Shown: one piece after another, positions 57,193-64,000 of the stretch
Layout: each line of letters begins with the position of its first letter
How positions within the stretch are numbered: position 1 is the stretch's first letter
Assembly: GCA_020205615.1 (NCBI GenBank)
Contig: CM035152.1
Location: 154,923,669-154,987,668, forward strand
Length of the DNA: 64,000 nt
Direction of reading: 5' to 3'
From: Panax quinquefolius
Taxonomy: Eukaryota; Streptophyta; Magnoliopsida; Apiales; Araliaceae
Notes under the pieces: generated by a model
The model's database searches: none
What the model saw: the letters and a program-made list of their open reading frames with translations, nothing else
What the model was told of the DNA's origin: nothing
Translations under genes and position numbers: made by a program

Positions 57193-59803
57193 TGTGACGC
57201 CCCAAAAATAGGTATACATCACCCATTCCGAAATACAATACATGGTATGTAAATAACTACAACTTTATTATTACAACATATAAATTGTGAGTTTAAATAC
57301 GAGATATTGCTATCTGACAATATCCACACGCAAATAAATCCTCATCATAATTATTGATACATTATTTTACAAAATGGTGAGGACTATTAAACAACTCTCT
57401 CTAGAACTTTCATTCCATACCCCACTAAGTACTTCGCTACATTCTCGCCTCCCGAGAAGAAAAATGGAACAACAAGAAAAAATGGTGAGCTCAACTAGCC
57501 CAAAGAAGAATATTATGACTAAGATAACATACAACAAATTATCGTTAGTCTTCACGAGGAAAAATCTAATGTAACAATAGACAACAAGTTTTAAATCAAT
57601 ATTCGCAATTTGAAATAATAATTCATTAGAAGAGTTAAGTAGAGAATGCAAACTACTATCTTCTATGTATGAATTTAAAAGTTCATCGCTCATCTTTTAT
57701 CCTCAGAACATCAATCAATATATCTCGAATCAAGTATTCATCTTTTGCACTACGTGCCAAAGATATTTATCAGTTGGTCATGTTCATCTAAACACATGTT
57801 CATCTTTGCACACGGGCCAAAGATATTCATTAGAAATCATTCATCTTTGCACTACAGGCCAAAGATATTCAATAATATCATCATTTAAGACTGAGGATGA
57901 TGAAAAATATTTTTAAAGAAACGAATCCAGTGAAACAAAATGACAAGGATTAAGGATTAAGGATTAAGGATTCGTACTTTGTTTTATCCATGTCCAATAA
58001 TACCTCAAAAATAATCATAGTGGTGTAAAATTCAAGAATGATCAAAACATGGATACAATCAAAGCTAGTATCCACAATAGATATTTTGGACGAAAAGAAA
58101 ATTTTTCATTTTTCGATGAATAGTCTTCGTATTCGTGAATAAGATCAGTATCGTGAATAATGTCAGATACGTGAATAAGACTCAACACTAAAAAGTTCCA
58201 AATTTGATTAAAAAGTTCAGATTAATATTTGACATAATGATATTAGAATAAATAATATCATTAAAAAAAAATAATATCCCTTACTTCACAAAGACAAGAT
58301 TTCTAAATGAAACACCTGGATATAAAGCTATGACTTGAACTTGCAACCAGATATAGCAATACTCAAAATATACTCAAAATACTCACAAGAATACGCCGAT
58401 AATATAGAGAGAGAAAACTTCAGCTTCACGTGATTTTCAATTCTAACCTAAGCACCCTATTTATAGGAAAATCTTAGAACACCAAAGTAGAAAATTTAAT
58501 ATAATATTAATATATATAAAAATTTCCTACGCACACTCTTATAAACTGAAATCAGCTCATTTCAACAACCAACCAAGCCCACCAAACATATCAAAATGTT
58601 TTTCTAATTTAAATTATTTTAAACTTCCAAAAATCAATTATTTGAGCTTGAACTTCAATAATTCATAATAAATAGCCCTTTTATCAGAAAAATTTGAATC
58701 TCATGAGTTTTGTATAGGAAATCCAATTCTCTACAACTTTGCGAAGAAAGTTTTCCAAATTCCAAATGAGAAATTGACCAAATCTACAAAGCAAGCGATT
58801 TTACAAAAGTATAATCAAATTTCAATCAATAAATGGGGTCCAATTTACATGTTTTTAACATGTTTTAAACATTTATTGCAACAAAAATACTCTTCCTCCT
58901 CAGTATACTCATATATCCCACATTCGTTGTAAAAATATCACCATTATTATATTATTAAAATAATATATTTAAATGAATTATTTTATCGGGAAAAAGATAA
59001 AATATTAATTTTCAACAATTGTCACATTAAAAATTTTCTCCATCTATATCCACATAAAATCAATATTTTCCTCATTATATAAATCAATAATTAATTATTC
59101 ACAAATAATATTACGAGAATCACAAGATCTTGGCAACCAGTAGTTCCCGAAGAAAGAGGGCTTTCCAATAAGAATTTCTCTTTCTTGGTGCCATGATTAG
59201 GTGACCAAACCTCTCCTTAGATGAACTTTCTAGACATTGCCAATAATGTTATCTAATAATATTATTCAGATAATATGAATTATTGCTTCGATAATGAAAA
59301 ATACTTGTGTAATGACAATTATTGAAACAACAACAATATAAAATATCAACGCAAAGAATTATTAAATCAATAAAATCTTTGAATAATAATTATTGTAACC
59401 ATTATTGAGTAGTGCCTTCTTACGTAAGAATCAATAATTGGTGCAATACCGCGTGCTACTCGTGTTTTAACCAATTTAGTATTTTAACGATGATAATTCA
59501 GAATAACTACACCGTTATTTTTAAACAACTTATATTTGTCGTTTTCTTCATCCAATCGCTTTTCATTATGGGGCTCTACAAAAGATCAAGGTCAGTGCAT
59601 TTAATATTTCCCGACGAAAAAGAATATTCCACGACCAAACGAATATTCCCTGACAACAATGAATATTTTATAACCACTTGCTTATTTTGAAATATTTGCG
59701 TATTTTACCCATAACTATCCACATTAATCAAATCAACCCTTACTATTTCAAAATATTAAATAGAGAAAATTAAATTTCATTAATAATAAGTTGGGGTCTT
59801 ACA
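57193..59803 (-). repeat. Type A gypsy 3' LTR (minus strand, 2,611 bp)
   Basis: TGTGACGCCCC at 57193 to GGGGTCTTACA at 59803 on the plus strand. It carries hairpin units at about 57735-57870, a TATA box (minus strand) at about 58455, the conserved block at about 59130-59245, and GAATATTC motifs at about 59620-59670. AAAGA at 57188-57192 is the predicted target duplication; the partner lies off-window. Confidence 0.92.
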
Positions 59804-61400
59804 ACCTCCCCTCATGAAATTTCGTCCTCGAAATTGACGTACGTACCTGGTGTTTCGAAAAGGTGAGGATACCTCGCTTTCATCTCCGTTTCCAATTCCT
59901 AGGTCATTTCCTCTATAGCATGATTCCTCCACAAAACTTTAACTTGTGGTATGACCTTTGCGCGTAGGACATGCTCCTTCCTATCCAAGATCTTGACAGG
60001 TACCTCCTCATACGTTAAGTCTTCTACTATCTCGTCCCGGTTCTAACTCTATAACGTGGTTCGGGTCTTTCACATATTTATTTGAAGTACGGATATGTGA
60101 AACACATTATAAACACGAGACATACTTTGAGGTAACGCGAGTCTATAGGCTACATTTCCTACTCGGTCAAGAATTTGAAATGGACCAATAAATCGTGGAT
60201 TGAGCTTTCCTCTCTTCCCAAATCTTGTAACTCCCTTCCATGGAGCAACTCGCAATAATACATGATCCTCTATACTAAATTCCACGTCCATTCGATGAAG
60301 ATCCGCATAACTCTTTTGTCGATCTTGTCTTGCTTTTTATACGTTGTCGAATTATTTGGATCTTTTCGGTAGTCATATACGTCTTAACTCGGGTCCCAAC
60401 AATGTTGCTTCACACACCTCATCCCAACATATTGGAAGCGACACTTTCGTCCCATATAATGCTTCAAATGGAGCCACACCTATACTTGCTCGATAATCGT
60501 TGTTGTAGGAGAATTCCACCAATGGTAAATACTTATCCCAACTCGCCTCAAGTCTAGGACACGAGTCTTAATAAATCTTCAAGAGTTTGAATAGTCTCTC
60601 TCGATTGTCCGTCTGCTTGAGGATGGTATGCGAACTAAATCGCAAATCCGTGCCCGTAGCTTTTTGCAAGTTAACCCAAAATCTTGAAGTGAATCTTGGG
60701 TCACGATCCGAAACTATGGATACAGGCATGCCATGCAACCTCACAATCTCATTCACGTATATACTAGCAAGGCGTTCAAGGAATAAGTCTCCGTGTCGGC
60801 AAGAAATGAAAGCGGACTTGGTTAATCTATCAACAATAACCCAAATAGCATTGATGCCTTGAGAAACCGTGGGAAGACCCAACGACGAAATCCATGGTAA
60901 TGTGTTCCCACTTCCATTTCGGAATCTCAAGTGGTTGCAACGGACCCTTAGGTACTAGATGCTCCGCCTTTACACGTTGAAAAGTTAAACACATTGAGAT
61001 AAACTTTGCAATCTCTCTCTTCGTATTGTTCCACCAAAATGTATGTCAAGATCACGATACATTTTGGTACTTCCGAGATGGATTGCAAATGGTGTATTGT
61101 GTGCCTCCATCATAATCTTGTACTTCAAATCGAGTCGTTAGGGACACAAAGTCCGGAGTGGACTCAAAGTATTCCTTCTTCATCAATTCTCGCTTACGAA
61201 TAGCACCTTCTTGTACTTTCTTCTTCATACGCATCGCCCGGCCTGGGTGGCTTGAGCAACCTTAACTTTTTCTATTAAAGTTGGCTCTATCGATACTTGA
61301 CATCATCGCACTCATTCCCGCATATGATCTTCTACTCAACACGTCGGCTACCACGTTAAGCTTTTCCGGGATGGTATTGAATAGTGTGGTCGTAATCTTT
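59804..61400 (-). pseudogene. Type A gypsy integrase and chromodomain (degenerate)
   Basis: Begins (in plus coordinates) with the polypurine tract (CCTCCCCTCATG) next to the LTR. On the minus strand, from right to left: RNase H end, pre-integrase linker (61052-61234), zinc-finger region with frameshifts (about 60940-61060), and integrase core (SLGLPTVSQGINAIWVIVDR, SDRDPRFTSRFW at 60568-60930). Last come the C-terminal domain (WKGVTRFGKRGKLNPRFIGP at 60070-60291) and broken chromodomain sequence to 59820. Frames shift several times. It is the same protein order as the plus-strand copy at 8161-10539. Confidence 0.9.
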
Positions 61401-62750
61401 CAACAACTCAAGCCAACGTCGTTCTGCGCATGTTGAGTTCCTTTTAGTGTGAAGAAATATTTGAGGCTTTTATGGTGCCGAATATATCTCCACTTTCTCC
61501 CCATATAGATAGTGCCTCCATATCTTTAAGCGCGAAAATGATCACTGTGACTCTCTAGATCATGAGTAGGATAATTCCTCTCATACTCTTTAAGTTGTCG
61601 CGAGGCATAGGCTATGACTTTCCCACGTTGCATGAGAACACATCCTAACCCTTTACCGAAGCATCATCAGTATATACAAATCCATCCGCATTACGGATGG
61701 TATTGTTAGAAACAGTCCGAAATGAGTCTCTCTTGAGCTCTTGGAAACTTTTCTCGCATTCCTCGCTCCATACGAATTTTGTATCCTTTCGAGTTAGGTG
61801 GGTTAATGGAGTAGCGATTCGAAAAACCCTTCCACGAATCTCCGATAATAACCAATTAAGCCCAAAAAAAGCTACGTCTTGATCACGATTTTGGTTGCTC
61901 CCAACTTTGAATTGCTTCAATCTTCGTCGGATCAACAGATACTCCATGTTTCGACACCACGTGCCCAATCTTTACTTCCTCGAAGCCGAACTCGCATTTC
62001 TTCAATTTGGCATATAGTTTGTTTTCACGAAGCCTTTGGAGTACCGAATTTCAAATGGTGCTCATGATCTTCACGACTTTTGGAATATATGAGGATATCA
62101 TCAATAAAAACAACAACGAATCGATCCAAATATTCCTTGAATACTCGGTTCATCATATCCATGAAAGCCGCAGGAGCATTAGTTATCTGAAAAACATGAC
62201 TAAGAATTCATAATGCCCGTCATGCGAGTTCTCAAGGCGGTCTTTGGAATATCCTCGCCTAATCTTGGTGATGATATCCGAGCGAAGATCGATCTTTGAA
62301 AAAAATTGTGCCCCTTGCAAATCGGTCAAACAAGTCATCAATACGAGGTAGAGGATACCTATTCTTGATGGTGACATGGTTCAATTCCCGATAGTCAATA
62401 CAAAGTCGCATACTACCGTCTTTCTTCTTTACGAATAAAACAGGAGCACCCCAAGGAGATGTACTGGGATTTAATGAAACCGATGTCCAACAATTCACAG
62501 TAGTTGGACCTTTAACTCCCGAGGTTCAATAGGAGCCATTTGATATGGGGTTTTAGAAATGGGCTTTATACCGGGTTCAAGATCAATAAAGAATTCAACT
62601 TCACGCTTAAGGGGTGTAGCCAGGAAGTTCTTCTTGAAATCGTCGGGAAAGTCAATAACAATAGGAATATTATTCAAATTTGGCGTGTCTTTATTCCAAT
62701 CCATAACATGGGCTAAGAAAGCTTGACATCCGTTTTTCAATAAACGAATA
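61401..62750 (-). pseudogene. Type A gypsy reverse transcriptase and RNase H (degenerate)
   Basis: On the minus strand: RT-linker (HVMDWNKDTPNLNNIPIVID), RT fingers ([40 protein letters not shown]), a palm segment (FSKIDLRSD), then YEFLVM and a catalytic F-I-D-D readable at about 62100. RNase H connection (WSEECEKSFQELK) and RNase H follow to about 61400. Stops and shifts at about 62183, 62259 and 61968 break it. Confidence 0.9.
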
Positions 62751-63180
62751 GCTTTATGATTAGATATGATATTGATTGATTTTAATGGTTTAGTTGCTTG
62801 AATTAAATAAACGGGTTGGTTAGAAATATGAAAACTAACAACCTTACGAAAACAATCAATTTTGGCATGATGAGTAGTTAACCAATCAATCCTAAAATCA
62901 CATCAAAAGCAAGTATCTTTAAAGAGATAAGGTCAACAGTGTAAGGTGATGGTGCCAACTTGAATCAAACAAGATTTATAAACAATGGATGTGATGAAAG
63001 TTTCTCTAACGGAGTTTCCACGAATATGTCAAAGTCTAATTTCTCCTGAGTCAAGTTTAAACGTTGAGCACAAGCGGAGAGATAAATGAATGGGTAGCAC
63101 CTAGATCAAGTAAGGTATAAACTTTGCAAGAATTTATAAATAGCTTACCCGTGATCACCTCGTTTGGGTTCCTCGCATTT
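62751..63180 (-). pseudogene. Type A gypsy aspartic protease (degenerate)
   Basis: The protease active site is readable near 63095-63110 as D-L-G-A-T-H on the minus strand, with Leu where Ser or Thr usually stands. Stops follow on both sides. Position between the zinc knuckle and RT is as expected. Confidence 0.7.
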
Positions 63181-63895
63181 TGACCAATCACAACAAACGC
63201 TCTTCCGAGAACCGCAGATTGACTTTGACTTTTACGGGACGATCTTTTGAGTCACCGTCCCCCCACTGAACTAGGTTTCGCTTCAGTATAATCTCGAAAG
63301 CGATATGTCCTTCCTTTCCACAATTATAACATACCTTGAATGTTGTGGGCGGTTTGGTGATATGTCCCTCTTTCCGCATTTATAGCATATGACCGGTGGT
63401 CGTTCTCTCTCCTTAGAACCGATTCTTGCCAAGCAAGACCGCTGTCTTCACATGGTCGTTGTTAAATCTCCTCTTTTTAAAATCTCCTCCCGACTCGCTT
63501 CTTCTATTTTCATGGCCATGATTACCACCGAGTGGTTACCATTTTTGTCCGTCTTTTTTTTTTCCGGCCGGTTATCGTTGTTTTGTTGATTGCTATCTCC
63601 TAGATGATCCTGATTGTGGTCCCTCGGTTGACCGTACTTCGTTATCTCGCTTCTAATAATTGAGCCATGTTTACAACATCCTAATAGAGAGAAAATTTAT
63701 GAGAAATGAGATCTTGACGTATCTTAGGGTTTCAAACCTCTAAGAAACATCCGCGTCATCGTTCCTCATTCTCCACCAAATGAGGTGCAAACTGGATAAC
63801 TCTGTAAACTTTGCCTCGTCTTCGAGACAATTGGTCGTGTTTGTTTTGTTCTAATCGATGAACTCCACTTCCTTCATATATATCTTGACCAACTA
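63181..63895 (-). pseudogene. Type A gypsy gag, 3' part with CCHC zinc knuckle
   Basis: CYNCGKEGHIA at about 63300-63340 is a gag zinc knuckle, preceded by a second, incomplete Cys/Lys repeat (63188-63379). Gag sequence resembling 35330-35490 follows to about 63880, where it joins 5' leader sequence. The N-terminal half of gag, present in the type C copy, is deleted. Confidence 0.75.
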
Positions 63896-63989
63896 ACAAA
63901 TAAGCTTAGGTAGGACACACTTGCTGAAGGATTTACTCGTCTCTCCTCCTGGTTCTATTCCACGATCTCCGCCAGAGATCATATCCTAA

Positions 63990-64000
63990 GCTCGATACCA
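63990..64000 (-). other. Primer-binding site of type A element at window edge
   Basis: Minus-strand TGGTATCGAGC, one base different from TGGTATCAGAGC. The 5' LTR must start within a few bases to the right of the window. Confidence 0.8.

Noticed and set aside
57367..57693. Minus-strand 108-codon frame with hydrophobic segment
   Set aside because: It is U5/R sequence of the type A LTR; the same words occur at 12720-12900 in the plus-strand copy in broken frames.
60587..60862. Plus-strand frame of 91 codons and its neighbours (60330, 61006, 61697, 61879, 62007)
   Set aside because: They are antisense shadows of the minus-strand gypsy integrase, RNase H and RT.
1..64000. tRNA, rRNA or other structural RNA genes
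   Set aside because: I looked for tRNA-like arms and rRNA wording and found only the tRNA-Met-complementary primer sites of retrotransposons. A tRNA scan would be needed to exclude a diverged gene.

Overview
This window is AT-rich plant nuclear DNA, almost certainly from a eudicot. It contains two host genes with short GT..AG introns, a plant pentatricopeptide-repeat fragment, and dense nests of Ty1/copia and Ty3/gypsy LTR retrotransposons with several MITEs. The species cannot be named from sequence alone.

Layout. 1-6327 is the 3' part of a SIRE/Maximus-like copia element: the end of pol, a degenerate env-like ORF with a coiled-coil tail, a polypurine tract, and a 1.48-kb LTR. 6328-17469 is host intron and exon sequence of a NUDT25-like (Ap4A hydrolase) gene on the + strand. 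Its intron carries a gypsy 'type B' LTR (7313-15627, target duplication AAAAG), which is itself invaded by a 5'-truncated autonomous gypsy chromovirus ('type A', 8161-13090). 17470-44154 is one minus-strand copia element inserted inside a NUDT25 exon, with a perfect 5-bp duplication TGAAG on both sides. That copia element is filled from 21787 to 43361 with a 21.6-kb pile of gypsy LTRs. The pile holds a tandem LTR-internal-LTR-internal-LTR array of a non-autonomous type B element, a type A solo LTR, a minus-strand 'type C' deletion derivative with gag/pol remnants, and mosaic LTR pieces. The NUDT25 gene resumes at 44160 and ends at 44415. 44473-51057 is intergenic: a Stowaway-like MITE, two or three copies of a hairpin MITE, a complete type B solo LTR (45755-49481, duplication AATAA), a TGGGCC/GGCCCA-rich stretch, and a 191-bp TIR MITE. 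51374-53867 is an intact five-exon amino-acid transporter gene of the AVT6 type. 54746-55903 is a PPR-gene fragment flanked by long inverted repeats, resembling a gene-capturing DNA transposon. 55916-64000 is a minus-strand type B LTR fragment cut by a minus-strand type A gypsy element, with its 3' LTR, degenerate pol and gag; the primer-binding site falls at the last bases of the window.

Only AVT6 looks like a functional protein-coding gene. NUDT25 is broken by the exon insertion and by an in-frame TAA. All retrotransposon coding regions seen here are broken by stops, frameshifts or deletions. The most unusual structural signals are four. First, arrays of about 39 bp in the transcribed part of gypsy LTR types A, B and C, whose units keep a perfect hairpin (ATCTTTG, about 10-nt loop, CAAAGAT). 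Second, GAATATTC palindromes at 19-bp spacing in the U3 of these LTRs. Third, the tandem non-autonomous array with two 320-bp internal regions. Fourth, the PPR capture. All identifications come from reading the sequence and from general family knowledge; no database search was run.
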